A stretch of DNA of 64,000 nucleotides, taken from NCBI GenBank assembly GCA_039707655.1, contig CM077666.1, positions 285,561,166 through 285,625,165 of the forward strand, in the 5' to 3' direction. The DNA comes from Elymus sibiricus (lineage: Eukaryota > Streptophyta > Magnoliopsida > Poales > Poaceae). Of this stretch, positions 34,915-45,769 are shown piece by piece. Made by a program: the position numbers and the translations under genes. The stretch's first letter is position 1. Every line of letters begins with the position of its first letter. The notes below the pieces were generated by a model. The model saw only the letters and a program-made list of their open reading frames with translations, did no database searches and was not told where the DNA came from.

Positions 34915-36568
34915 CTCTTAGTTTCAAGTTTTCACAGGATGCATATCGGATGGACCGAGTTGATCATCTCGGTGATACCGAGGCACACTACAGAGACCTT
35001 ACACGCCACTTCGGTCAGAACGATATGGGTTTCGGTGGCTCCGAGATGCTAGGGTTTCACTGAGACTTTACTTTCGGTCTCACCGATTCGTACAACTCGG
35101 TGGCACCGAGACGTACTAGTGCTATGGTCAGAGACCAAATCGGTGGTACCGAAAATTTTGAATCGGTCGGTCCGAGATGCATTCGGCGGAAACTTAAACC
35201 TAAAATTTTTACTCGCATCTAATCTATGGAATTTGCAGTGTAACAAGAGTTCTCAATCCGTGGCAAGAATTCAGGCAGTCTAATCGTGCATTGAATCGGA
35301 AAAGGGAAGCACGAGAGGGATCGAATCTCACCCTAACTTGGTGGAGATCCTCTATGGCGGCAATGGCGGAGGAGATTCCCGTTGACGGCGATGGAATCCG
35401 ACGGCGAGAGCTCACTGGAGACGACTGCGAAGTCCGAAGACGAAGGGCGACGGCAGCAACGGGGAGTGGGAATGAGTGGGGTCGAGAATTTTCAACCGTT
35501 CGATCCGCGCGATATATATACCCGTACGCTGTTGGTGGCGCCAAGTTGAACAACTCGGTGGCACCGATATGTGTAACTGCACGCAGTATAGCATATCGGT
35601 GGCGCCGAAATGGTTCAATTCGGTAGCACCGAGATGGAAAACCTAGATCAATCTAAGTGATTTTGGTTGGACCGAGTTTGAGTGAATTGGTTCTGCCGAA
35701 ATCATTTAGAAGGTTTTCGAGGTTCAGCCCTTTCAGGTCGGTGGCTCCGAGTGCTCCTCACCCGGAGGGTCCGAAAATGACTTGTTCAATTTTTGTGATG
35801 CATAAAGAATAGAATTTGAGACAAGAAAGCATAGATAGCTAGAGAAGGTACTTAGGCATTCTTGTACATCCACTTGGCTAGAAAAACCAAGACAATCAAA
35901 GCAACAAATGTATGTCCTCGAATGATGAAAACATGCAAACCAACATGCTCACACAATAAGATAGCAAATGAAATATGTCTCAAACATGCACAACCAATTC
36001 TAGCATCTATCAAGCAATGGCGATGACTAGGTCATCTATATATGAGTATATTGACTTAGGAGCCAAATGAGAACATTTGATCATAGGTCATACTCATCGT
36101 TTAAGCACAAGTGGGGTTACCACTTTTACATAAAGCATTAATGTGTTCACACCATTTGAGTTGCTTTTGCTCAATTTCTTAGAGCAAAGCTCCCCCTAGA
36201 TGTGATATCCCCCCTAAGAGGGATGAACTAACCTTGGGTTTTGTCGATGATGACTTCATGTAGATGTTGAAGATGTGGATGCTCAATGTTGATGTAGACC
36301 ATCAAGAGTTGGGAGCAATCCTTTGGAGTTTTGTGCTTTCAATACCTACATGGGTTAGTCCCACACAAGGAACATACAAGGATATCCATAGACATAGAGT
36401 GAAATACACATATGATGATGTCCATGAATGCATTTAATACCTTGTCCCTTGCCTTACCAACAAGAGGGTTTGTGACTCCATGAACTAGTGTAAAATGTAA
36501 AAGTTGGTTGCACAAGTTCTTGCCATAAAGAATATGAGTGAAGTTTGTTGGCGGAGTCACCCTTAAGA
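34915..36568 (-). other. Element H inter-ORF region with motif arrays and internal promoter-like site
   Basis: There is no open frame of note. Two clusters of TCGGTNNNACCGA-like motifs (34945-35176 and 35552-35780) flank a TATATATA box at 35513-35520 and a GC-rich leader-like stretch. From 35800 to 36568 the sequence is AT-rich and non-coding (for example the minus-strand text CCCCTCTTAGGGGGG-like near 36210). Where a Copia element should have pol, none is seen. Confidence 0.6.
35512..35521 (-). promoter_or_regulatory. Candidate internal TATA box of element H
   Basis: TATATATA, read on the minus strand as GGGTATATATATCGCGC, lies about 600 bp upstream of the second ORF. A cluster of TCGGT/ACCGA motifs lies just upstream of it, the same order as in the H LTR, where the array lies upstream of TATATATA at 39645-39652. 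Confidence 0.45.
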
Positions 36569-36810
36569 ACTCTCTAGTTCTTCTTCTTTTAGACCCACAT
36601 CAACTTGATGGGAATCCTTGGAGTTGTAGTAGCACTTGATGAAGTAGAACTTGATGAAGTCTTGGGAACCCACTTGACCATGGCTTGAGGAGCTTCTTCA
36701 AATGAATCAATCTCTTCTTGAAGCTTGTCCTTGCCTTTTAGCTTGTGGTCTTGTGGTGGAAGATCTTCTTGAGCTTGTTTTCCCTTGAAGGAAGTAGGAT
36801 CATACTTCTC

Positions 36811-38766
36811 TTATTGAGGAACAAACTTCGTCTTGGGGTATTGATCTTCTTCCCACTCAACTCCATTGGCATTGAACTTTTGTTCAAAACCAACACCTTG
36901 GTTCTTCCGGTGCCTTCCTTGCTTGCGTACAATTTCCTCAAATTGCTTACTCCCGGCAAGACTCTTGTAGACACCTTTCTCTATAATTCCTTTCAATAGC
37001 ATATTTTCTTGCTCAAGTGTAACTTGGCTAAGAGAATCATTAGTGGAATCAATAGGACTACTAGAAGTAACAACATTGGATTTAGCATTGTTCTTGTTAC
37101 TACTAGAGGTAGAACCATTTTTACCCTTCTTGCTAGTTTGCTTAGATTTAACTTGTGGCATAAAGGTAGACAAGAGTAAACGCTTGGCAAGATATGAAGA
37201 ACTCTTCTTTCGACGATCGTCATTGATAGCTTTAAGAAACTCATGCTCTTGCTCTAAATTTAGCTTCTCGAAGCGTAGCTTCTCATGAGTTCTTAGAAGT
37301 TCTCTATGATCCTCTTGAGTTGTTTCATGAGCTAACTTAAGAGCATTTAGTTCTTTAGTTAGATGCCCAATCTCCTTCATTGCATTGTCACTCGTTTCCT
37401 CTTGACTATCATGATTACTAGCATTTTCATTATAGCTCATATCACTAGCCCTATCAACAAGTAAATCATCATCACCAAGCAAATCATCTTCATCACTATT
37501 AAAATCAAGATACTCGGGGTGTGATACCTTGGGGCCTTTTCCCATGAAGCATCTTCCAATTCCTTCATTTGGTGAGTCAAATAGATCATAGGAGTTGGAT
37601 GACACAAGTGCAAGTCCAGCAACACCTTCATCTTGACTATAGTCGGAGTCGGAGTGATAACTTCTCTCGGAGTGGTCGTCGGAGTCGGAGCCGGAAACCC
37701 ATTCACCAACATGAGCTTGATGTCTTCTTATTGTATAGCTCTTGGATGACTTGTCCTTCCTCTCCGAATCCTTGCTTCTTCTAGAGTGTCTTCGTTCATA
37801 ATGATCATCTCTACTCCTTCTCTCCTTATGAGGTGATTCATCTCTTCTATGTCTTCCTCTTGGTGATTCGTCTCTTTTCTTGTAGGGAGCCGTACACTCA
37901 TTTGAGTAGTGTCCGGGCTTCCCACAATTGTAGCAATTGCGGTCACAACTTGATGATCTTCTCTCATAGTGTCTTGAGCTAGAGCTTCTTTCTTTGCCTT
38001 TGTTCTTGTAGAACTTGTTGAACCTTTTCACCATTAGACTTATCTCTTCATTTGATACTAGCTTGTCACTTGAAATTGTTGGAGCATCGGTTGAGGCCTT
38101 GTAAGCACCACTTGATTTGTTGTGCATCTCCTCTTTGTCCTTGAGTGACATTTCATGAGCAACAATCCTTCCTATGACTTCCGTGGGCTTGAGATCTTTG
38201 TAATTTGGCATCATTTGGATCAATGTGCAGACGGTATCATATTTTCCATGCAAAGCTCTAAGTATCTTCTTGATGATGAATTTGTCGGTCATCTCTTCAC
38301 TTCCTAAGCCAGCAATCTCATTTGTGATGAGAGCAAGCCTAGAGTACATCTCAGCGACTCCTTCACCATCCTTCATCTTGAACTTGTCAAGTTGACTTTG
38401 AAGCACATCCAACTTAGATTCCTTGACGGACTCGGTACCCTCATGCATATAAACCAAAGTATCCCAAATTTCCTTTTCATTCTCGAGGCGGCTGATTTTG
38501 TTGAATTCTTCGGGACATAGACCGTTGAATAGAATATCACAAGCTTGAGCATTGTATTGCAACATCTTCAATTCTTCCGGGGTCGCTTCACGATCCGGTT
38601 CCTTGCCATCCTCAAAGAAGTCACCTTGCAAGCCAACATGAACAACAGCCCAAACGGCAGGGTTATGACCAAGAATATGCATTTTCATCTTATGTTTCCA
38701 ACTAGCAAAGTTTGTACCATCAAAATATGGACCTCTACGGTGATAGTTACCCTCACTAGACGCCAT
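36811..38766 (-). CDS. Element H gag, complete frame (651 aa)
   Basis: The nucleocapsid/capsid precursor of a Copia-type element. It starts MASSEGNYHRRGPYFDGTNF 70 bp from the primer site. Residues 60-215 form a Copia gag (UBN2-like) region (PEEFNKISRLENEKEIWDTL). A single CCHC zinc knuckle CYNCGKPGHYSNEC lies at about 278-291, followed by a long Arg/Ser/Asp-rich stretch resembling SR proteins (to about 375), an acidic part (SDEDDLLGDDDLL), a coiled coil around 455-520 and a Lys/Ser-rich tail. The stop at 36811-36813 may be a mutation, since the same frame continues with plausible sequence (KYDPTSFKGKQAQED). No protease motif follows. It could still encode a packaging-competent gag. Confidence 0.8.
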   Translation of the reverse strand: MASSEGNYHRRGPYFDGTNFASWKHKMKMHILGHNPAVWAVVHVGLQGDFFEDGKEPDREATPEELKMLQYNAQACDILFNGLCPEEFNKISRLENEKEIWDTLVYMHEGTESVKESKLDVLQSQLDKFKMKDGEGVAEMYSRLALITNEIAGLGSEEMTDKFIIKKILRALHGKYDTVCTLIQMMPNYKDLKPTEVIGRIVAHEMSLKDKEEMHNKSSGAYKASTDAPTISSDKLVSNEEISLMVKRFNKFYKNKGKERSSSSRHYERRSSSCDRNCYNCGKPGHYSNECTAPYKKRDESPRGRHRRDESPHKERRSRDDHYERRHSRRSKDSERKDKSSKSYTIRRHQAHVGEWVSGSDSDDHSERSYHSDSDYSQDEGVAGLALVSSNSYDLFDSPNEGIGRCFMGKGPKVSHPEYLDFNSDEDDLLGDDDLLVDRASDMSYNENASNHDSQEETSDNAMKEIGHLTKELNALKLAHETTQEDHRELLRTHEKLRFEKLNLEQEHEFLKAINDDRRKKSSSYLAKRLLLSTFMPQVKSKQTSKKGKNGSTSSSNKNNAKSNVVTSSSPIDSTNDSLSQVTLEQENMLLKGIIEKGVYKSLAGSKQFEEIVRKQGRHRKNQGVGFEQKFNANGVEWEEDQYPKTKFVPQ

Positions 38767-38836
38767 ACTCTCCTAGGTTGTGAAACCAAGGCTATGATCA
38801 CCAAGGCAATGGAAATCAAGGCTTAAGGAGACCAAA

Positions 38837-38848
38837 GCTCTGATACCA
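38837..38848 (-). other. Primer-binding site of element H, right copy
   Basis: TGGTATCAGAGC on the minus strand, complementary to initiator-Met tRNA, between the LTR edge at 38851 and the gag start at 38766. Confidence 0.87.
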
Positions 38849-38850
38849 CT

Positions 38851-40429
38851 TGTAGGATCGAAAGTATGTCTAGAGGGGGGTGATTAGACTACTTGACCAA
38901 ATAAAACCTAACCTTTTCCCAGACTTTAGTTGTGGACAGATTTTAGCAATAGTACATGTCAAGCATCACCCTACACATGCAATTCTAAGAGTATAGCAGC
39001 GGAAAGTAAGCAATTGCATATGTATGTAAAGGAGGGGTTCGGAGAGTTCAAACGCAATGAAGACACGGTGGTTTTTGGCATGGTTCCGATAGGTGGTGCT
39101 ATCGTACGTCCACGTTGATGGAGACATCAACCCACGAAGGGTAACGGCTGCGCGAGTCCACGGAGGGCTCCACCCACGAAGGGTCCATGAAGAAGCAACC
39201 TTGTCTATTCCACCATGGCTTACGTCCATGAAGGACTAGCCTCACTCGGGGTAGATCTTCACGAAGTAGGCGTCTCCTTGCCCTTACAAACTCCTTGGTT
39301 CAACTCCACATCAGGTTGGATGCTCCCAAGTGACACCTAACCAATTTAGGAGACACCACTCTCCAAAAGGTAATAGACGGTGTGTTGTTGATGAACTCCT
39401 TGCTCTTGTGCTTCAAATGATAGTCTTCCCAGCACTCAAACAACTCCTCACAGATTTGGCTATGGTGGAATAGGGATTTGAGTGGAAAGCAACTTGGGAA
39501 AGGCTAGAGATCAAGTTTCAAATGGTTGGAATGGAATAGCTTGATCTCAACACATGAGTAGGTGGTTCTCTCTCAGAAAATGTATGGTGGAAGTGTAGGC
39601 ACGTTCTGATGGCTTTCCTTACTGAGAAGGATGTGGTGGAGGGGTATATATAGCCTCCACACAAAATCCAACCGTTACACACTTTTGACTCAACTCGGTG
39701 GCACTGAAACAATGATCTCGGTAGCACCGAACTGTGTAAAAGATATGAACTTTAGGAATCTCGGTGGGACCGATACGAACAACTCGGATGGACCGAAGTG
39801 CAATGGCTAGGGCAATCCTCATCTCGGTGGCACCGATTGCATCAACTCGGTAGGACCGAAGTGAAGCAATAAGGCAACAGAGAGTTGGCAAGCCATCTCG
39901 GTGAGACCGATTTGCACAACTCGGTGAGACCGAAGTAAGTGCAAACGATTACAGAGAGTTGGCAAGGCCATCTCGGTGAGACCGAGATCCATTTCGGTGG
40001 ATCCGATTTGTTAGGGTTTTGGCAGTGGCTATGTCTTGGATGAACTCGGTGGGGCCGGATAGGAAATTTCGGTGGGGCCGAGTTAGAATGTAGGTTCTGG
40101 ACATATTTGGGATTGAGAGAGTGGTTGAGGGTTTAGGAGTACTGTCACTAAGCACTTGAGCAAAAAGACCATTAAGCAACACCTCATCCCCTTTTAATAG
40201 TATTGGCTTTCCTATGGACTCAATGTGATCTTGGATCACTAAACCAAAGATGTAGAGTCTTGATCTTTTGCCAATTCTTGTCCTTAGCATTTTGAGGGGT
40301 CCACGTCTCTAGTGCATGCCATGCCAATCATTGAACATCCTGAAATCTTTAACTTGAATGGACATTAGTTCAATGAGATATATGTTGTTATGAATTACCA
40401 AAACCACCAAGGGAGAAAATGTGCTTTCA
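38851..40429 (-). repeat. 5' LTR of element H
   Basis: 1,579 bp, minus-strand ends TGAAAGCACATTTTC and CGATCCTACA. It has a TATA box at 39645-39652 and the TCGGT/ACCGA array at 39695-40084 upstream of it. It is inserted in a F-type LTR (40430-40818). Confidence 0.8.
39695..40084. repeat. Array of TCGGTGNNACCGA near-palindromes
   Basis: About twelve copies of a motif whose arms TCGGT and ACCGA are reverse complements, spaced 20-40 bp, often in pairs on either side of a short AT-rich linker (TTGCACAAC). Copies of the same array lie at 31081-31470, 34945-35176 and 35552-35780. The position upstream of the LTR TATA suggests a cis-regulatory role; this is inference. Confidence 0.8.
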
Positions 40430-40818
40430 TCGGGCCCTCTTAATGGAGGTAAAACCCTGCATCCTACTTCTGTTATATTGATGAAGATGTATTGAGTACA
40501 GAGTTGATCTACCTCGAGATCGTAATATGAGTCTAACTTCTATGGCTAGGTAAGTAATGTTGCGTTGATGTCCCCTACGGGCTAAACCCTATGGCTTATA
40601 TACACGCCAGGGAGGGTATCGGGTTACAAGGTCGGTATCTTAGAGTAAGGCGGCTGGAATAATCTTGAAGTGTACTGCAAGTCTTTGGTAGAGACAGCCT
40701 TGATCATGTCCCCCATCTGCGGCCTCCGGAGTCCATCTTGATTACGTACGGGGGCATACCGGCCCATCCGAGGAGACGGGCCGGCTAGGTCAGCACCCCC
40801 TAATATAGGACACCATCA
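40430..40818 (-). repeat. Element F 5' LTR fragment, right copy
   Basis: It starts TCGGGCCCTCTTAATGG and ends CACCATCA; this is the outer part of the F 5' LTR cut by element H. The host flank begins at 40819. Confidence 0.83.
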
Positions 40819-42060
40819 CCTGGGGTGCAGACTGGTTAAGTGGTGTTCACTCTGGCACTTCTTCTTGTCAACATCGATGCTTGTTTGCGTGAACTTTGGA
40901 GTACATAGGAGCCAGCATAAGTATCTGACCATCTGATCTTTTTGTGCAGTTCTACTGAAATTGGCAACGTAACGCTTTGCTTGTAGGGTCTTCCCATTAT
41001 CTTAATGGCTAAAGGAGGCAGTGAAGGCAATGAACCATCCACTGTGATTGCCATGCTTATTATCTACTCGTGGATTAGATTAATCGAAAGGGTGCCAATA
41101 TTTCCAGCAGTCGAGCATCCCTGTTTGCACAGATATTGAGAAAGTGAGATTTACTATAATAGCAGCACTAGTTCATTAATGGCTAAAGATAGCAACATAA
41201 TAGACTTGCTTAAAGGGTGGTATTAGTTTATTTTATTAGTGGCATAGGCTTATCACGCAAAGAATTGGCGTGTACATAAGTTGCATTAGATTAACATGCA
41301 AAACTAAAGCACTTTCTCATGACAGTAGCAAACAGTAGCACAATACCAAATTACCAATAGATATGACAAAGAACAATAATCAGGATGAAGGCTGTAGGCC
41401 GGTACCAACTTGTGTGAGGAAGCTGATCAACTAGTACTTCCTTTGACTGGAAGCAGAGAAAAGCGACTGACAGGAAAGTAAGGAGGCAGTTGAGGCAATG
41501 AACCACCCAAAGTCTTTGTGCAGTTCCACTAAAATCGAGCATCCCTGTTGGCACATATATAGAGAAAGTGAGATTACTGTAATAGTGGCTCTGGTTGATG
41601 AAACATACACTAACAAATAGAAGCATCCTCATTATCTTAATGGGTAAAGATAGCAACATAGTAGCCTTGCTTAAACAAAGGTATTAGTTTATTTCATCAG
41701 TGCCAATTAGCTCAACACACAAAGCATTGCCATGTATCATCGGTTGCAAAGATTTAACGTGCAAAGATAAAGCACTTTCTCATGACAGTAGCAAGCACGA
41801 TACCAATAGAGATGACAGCACACTAATCTGGATTAAGGACGTAGGCCGTTACCAACCTGCGCGAGGAAATTGATTCAAGTAATTCCAGAAGAGAAGATAA
41901 AGTGCTGACAGGAATCATTCAATGGTATCCTCTTGTGAGATTATATCGAGATATTATCAAGCACTTCCAGCAGAGTAAAAGCACCGGCTGGAATACAATC
42001 CATAGTATCCTCTTGTGCAGTTCCACTAAAATGTATGATTGACACAACATGATCCCTGTT
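40819..42060. repeat. Diverged ~440-bp tandem repeats in host sequence
   Basis: Successive blocks share an ordered set of motifs: GCAGTTCCACTAAAATCGAG, GCATCCCTGTTGGCAC, GAGAAAGTGAGAT, TAAAGCACTTTCTCATGACA and GTAGGCCGGTACCAAC. Examples start near 41097 and 41535, with partial ones near 42012 and 42758. The left flank of element F (11884-12200) has the same motifs, so F inserted into this array. No coding function is seen. Confidence 0.65.
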
Positions 42061-42398
42061 TGCAGAAGTAGGAACGAGGTGATACCTTCATTAGCTTAGT
42101 GAGAAATGATAGAAAGACAATAACATATTTACAAGCTTTACGGTAGTTGGCATTTTTATAAGCCGTCCATTTGTCTCGATCCAACGGTAGATAAATAGAT
42201 AGTACTAGGTAGTACTGGCAAGGAAGTACTCAAAAGTACTACTTAACGTGCGGTTAGTACTCAAAATTAGGTGTTTTACCGTTTTTCAGTAAGACTTATC
42301 ATTTAACAAAATTCATAACTAAACAACCATGCAACACATAAATATATGCCATATAGATGTGTTGCTCATTTTTATGTGTACTATCTGCCTAGGTCATT

Positions 42399-42572
42399 TT
42401 ATTTATCACTAAAAATCAAGAGCTCATTGTTTTCAGAGGTAAAAGGACCTGTAAGGATAAGAAAGTACGGTACCAGTAAGTGATCCTTCTTCATTTCCTC
42501 CTTCTTCTTCTTCGTCTTTGTCTTCTTGGTGTGTTTCCCTTTCTCCTCACCAATTGGTGAAACCAAGGACAT
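42399..42572 (-). CDS. Possible small Lys-rich ORF or first exon
   Basis: The minus-strand ATG at 42572 opens MSLVSPIGEEKGKHTKKTK, followed by a run of Lys and Glu (KTKKKKEEMKKDH), and stays open for 57 codons to a TAA. A GT after CACTTACTG could be a splice donor. A promoter-like region lies upstream on the same strand near 43970. The simple-sequence nature (CTTCTTCTT repeats) makes coding uncertain. No family recognised. Confidence 0.25.
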   Translation of the reverse strand: MSLVSPIGEEKGKHTKKTKTKKKKEEMKKDHLLVPYFLILTGPFTSENNELLIFSDK

Positions 42573-43550
42573 GATTGGCCTTCAATGTCAGATTTGGTTT
42601 TGTAAGTGAGGGGGTACAAGTATACTGATAAACAATAGCATTATTTTCTCATGACCGTAGCAAAATAGTGGTGAACAAATGCGCTAAATATCATTCTTAC
42701 CTAAGGGAAAGTTATGGTGCCAATATGGATGATGAGGATTGGAACACAGATCTCCCTTTGTGTAGTTCCACTGAAATCGACCAACGGTTCCGGTGTGACA
42801 TTTTAGTTCAACTGCACAAAGCACTTCTCGCTTCTTTTAAGAAGTGTTTTGTGCAGTACACCAAAAGGTCCCAAAAGAAATGAGGTGAAATGGATATCCC
42901 TATTTGCACAAAAAGCTACAGAGGAAACAATCAGAGTCTCAAACAATTACTAATTACTGGCAATAACAATTGGTTAAACTTGTAATGACTAATAACAGTG
43001 GCATGGCTTCATTTTACCAAGGGCATTAGATTAAGAACAACTAAATAGTTGCTATAAGGGCATGGCACAGTGGGTGCACCAGCACCATGTACCTCAACCG
43101 GGGCATAAAGTGGTGATGCAGAGTTTGTTGCCCCAAGAGAAACAAACATCCAAGCAACATATCTGGGTTGGTCCCATTTTTATTCTCTTTAGCAACCTAT
43201 TCCTATGTGTGGATAGCAAATCTAGTCCTGGTCATACTCTAGTGCCTTGTCACACCCAGCCCCCACTTTCTTTCCTTTTTCAACCAAGATATTGGTTGCT
43301 TATCCAGTGTATACAACGTTTCCCCTATATTTCCCTTTTCGACCAAGAGACCGGTTGGATAGCCAGTCTCTACTACTTTCACCCCCTTTCTTTCCTGTTT
43401 GAACCAAGTCCTATATACATACTACATCTTTCCCCCCCTTTCTTTCCTGTTTGAACTAAGTACAAGATTCGACTGCATGAAGTAGTTTTACCTCTAATAA
43501 TAGAAAAAAAAATAGGTGGCGTTGGACCAGCCGATCGAGCCTAGCTACAT

Positions 43551-43562
43551 GGGGGGGGGGGG
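43551..43562 (+). repeat. G homopolymer
   Basis: A run of at least 12 G at 43551-43562, preceded by ACATG; a site of likely length polymorphism. Confidence 0.8.
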
Positions 43563-43664
43563 GCTGAGAGGTAGAAAATGATGCACATGGCGACGTGGGG
43601 AGCTGGGGCAGTAGAGCAAGGCCGGTTTCGAAGGAAGATATACGAGAAGGTCGTCGGGGTGTGG

Positions 43665-43985
43665 CTAGGTGGGGGGCGAGAGGCCGGATCCGCCAACACT
43701 ACAGCAGCGACGAAGGGATAGGAGGACCTCCAGCGCCGGTGCTCGGTTAAAGATGACGGTGCGGCCGGCAGTGGGACTCCTCCCTCGCCGTCGACGACGG
43801 GCTAAACGCTGCACCTCCTCCCTTTCCCCGGCGGAGGGGATGCATCCGGATATGTGACCAGCGGTGAGCAGAGAGAGAGAGTGACCACCGCTATCTTGCT
43901 TAGATCTAGAGAGGATGAGAGTGTGTGAAGAGAGCAACCCTAGCAAGCAAGCGCGAAGCTCCTGCCTATATATACATATAGTGGA
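43665..43985 (-). promoter_or_regulatory. Gene-like promoter and leader, minus strand
   Basis: The minus strand reads TATATGTATATATAGGCAGG at about 43983-43964, then GCTTGCTAGGGTTGCTC and a CT-rich, GC-rich leader typical of grass 5' ends. No convincing start codon or product follows; a frame from 43946 has 93 codons without recognisable domains. It may be the 5' end of a lost or unrecognised minus-strand gene. Confidence 0.35.
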
Positions 43986-44884
43986 GTAGTTTTATTCTTT
44001 CACTCCATAAAAACAATCGTTTAAAATTGTGTATGTGCCAGGTCGCACTTTGTAACATTCACATGTGGTACTCGACCCTCCATTAAGTGAACAAACACAT
44101 ATATATTTTATTAACAAGCCCATGGCTCAAATTATCGGAAACGTGGGCTGCACCAACATGCAATATTATTTATATTTTCTATGTACAGTTTGACCACATA
44201 TATAGTAAGTAGCAAACTTTTAATGCATGTCATAAAAAATTATATTGTTGGATTCCTATTTTTATGGAGTATTGGATTTGCTACATACAATTTATATTTT
44301 ATTAGTTAAAATTTATGGTCAAAATATAACACAAAATATGAGGGGACTACTCGCACTATGGCCAGTCTAACGGTAGACACGCTTGACCGCTTGGTAGCCC
44401 CTCGGTCGTCGAAACTGTTTCTATGACAAGCCGCTCTATTCCATTGTTTCATGGGCATGCGGGCCATCAAGCATCCGGGCCCGAGTGCCGTCCACCAAAT
44501 CACAGCAAGGTGCTACAGGCTAGACTCACCAGTCACCCCGGTGTGGCAGTCATGACCCGTCATATCACAAAACCCATACCTTTACCAGCAGCAGTAAAGT
44601 GGCCTGGTAAGTTGGACGAACGAAGCAACCATCATTTCACCGGAACGCTCGCTCAATCCCTTTCTTCCCTCTATCTTGAAGAAAACCACACTCCAGGCTA
44701 CTCACTTCTGCCATTTTTCTTCTCTACCGACGAAGGAAAGGTGAGCGAATCAGTGATGCTGCTCTATTTTCTTTCCAAGATTTTTCTTTTGCGAAGCACC
44801 GACCGATCCTCACTGCCTATTCTTTTTCCATTGACATTGTGATTATGGTTTCCTTTTGATTCCTTTTTGTTTGTCAGTTTATTC

Positions 44885-45411
44885 ATGGATCCTGGAGCAC
44901 TGGGCAAAGAGTTGTCGACGGACAACCCACTCGAGACAGAGATCTCCAGGAAGCGAGCACCGGCCAACGAGTTGGCGATGTTGGCGATGTTGGCGGGCAA
45001 ACCCATGGAGACGAAGATCTCCAAGAAACAAGCACTGGCCAAAGAGTTGACGACGTTGGCGGACGAACTCCTGAACACAGAGAGCTCCAACAACAGCAAA
45101 GCCCGAACCGTGCCTACCCCAGAAACCCTAATGGCCACCTATGAGAGGCTCAAGGCCGGGTTTGGGGAGATAGTCGCCGTCAAGGAGCAGTGTTCCCCTG
45201 CCAAGACGATGGCCCCCGGAGGGATGGGATCCCCCTGTGAGCTGCCCAAGGTAAAAAAAAATATTGGCTTACCATAATTGTGGTCTTTGATTATTTGCAA
45301 TGTGCTTGCTAATATGTTAGGGTTGTGCAGCTGCCGGTGGACGTCCTTGATGATTCCCATGCCGCGGTCCGTCCTATGGACATTGCCCCAGAGATCGATG
45401 ACACGAAATAG
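44885..45411 (+). CDS. Small two-coding-exon host gene, unknown function (148 aa)
   Basis: The coding exons are 44885-45250 and 45331-45411. The phase-0 GT-AG intron (45251-45330) has donor CCCAAG/GTAAAA and acceptor TTGTGCAG. A further intron at 44741-44877 (donor GAAAG/GTGAGC, acceptor TTTGTCAG) precedes the ATG by 7 bp and implies a 5' untranslated exon. The product starts MDPGALGKELSTDNPLETEI and contains a twofold internal repeat (LETEISRKRAPANEL and METKISKKQALAKEL). It is mostly charged and helical, and ends in the acidic second exon (PVDVLDDSHAAV). There is no signal peptide or membrane segment. No family recognised. The consistent splice sites argue that it is real; it could also be a gene fragment carried by a transposon. 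Confidence 0.55.
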
Positions 45412-45769
45412 TTGGTCGGGCTGATCTTTCAACGTAGTTTGCATTGTGTTTAATTACTAGATGCGTGTTATCAAACCCTGTAGGGTCTATGTGGGCGGTA
45501 CTTGATACTTTTGTTTGTTAGTGAATCATCCGAACCCTCTCCGAGTTATGGAAACAGATGTATCCTCACCAGCTTTTGATGTAATATATGGCATGCTGAG
45601 ACGTATGTTTGCACTGTCTATCATATAAGCAGGGCTTGTTTGATGATTGTTGGTGTAAAACCTCATCTGAATCCGCGTTGTGTTAGTAGGCTAGCTACTT
45701 TGCGAGCTATACTACTACTTGCAAACACTGAGCGAAGAGAAACGTTGGGGCTGATCAGCTCGTTCTACA

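Larger units (their letters stand above)
37593..41166 (-). repeat. Duplicated segment, right copy (A2, in natural context)
   Basis: The counterpart of 28978-32552. Here the gag frame runs unbroken through 37593, and the host flank continues past 41166 into related sequence, so this is the source copy. Confidence 0.88.

Noticed and set aside
39695..40084. CRISPR-like array (repeats of about 13 bp with spacers)
   Set aside because: Repeat length, degeneracy, LTR location and eukaryotic context exclude CRISPR.
28978..41166. The two H LTR copies as a 5'/3' LTR pair of one intact element
   Set aside because: Both are followed by a primer site and gag on the same side, and the shared sequence extends beyond the LTR into F LTR and host flank, so this is a segment duplication.
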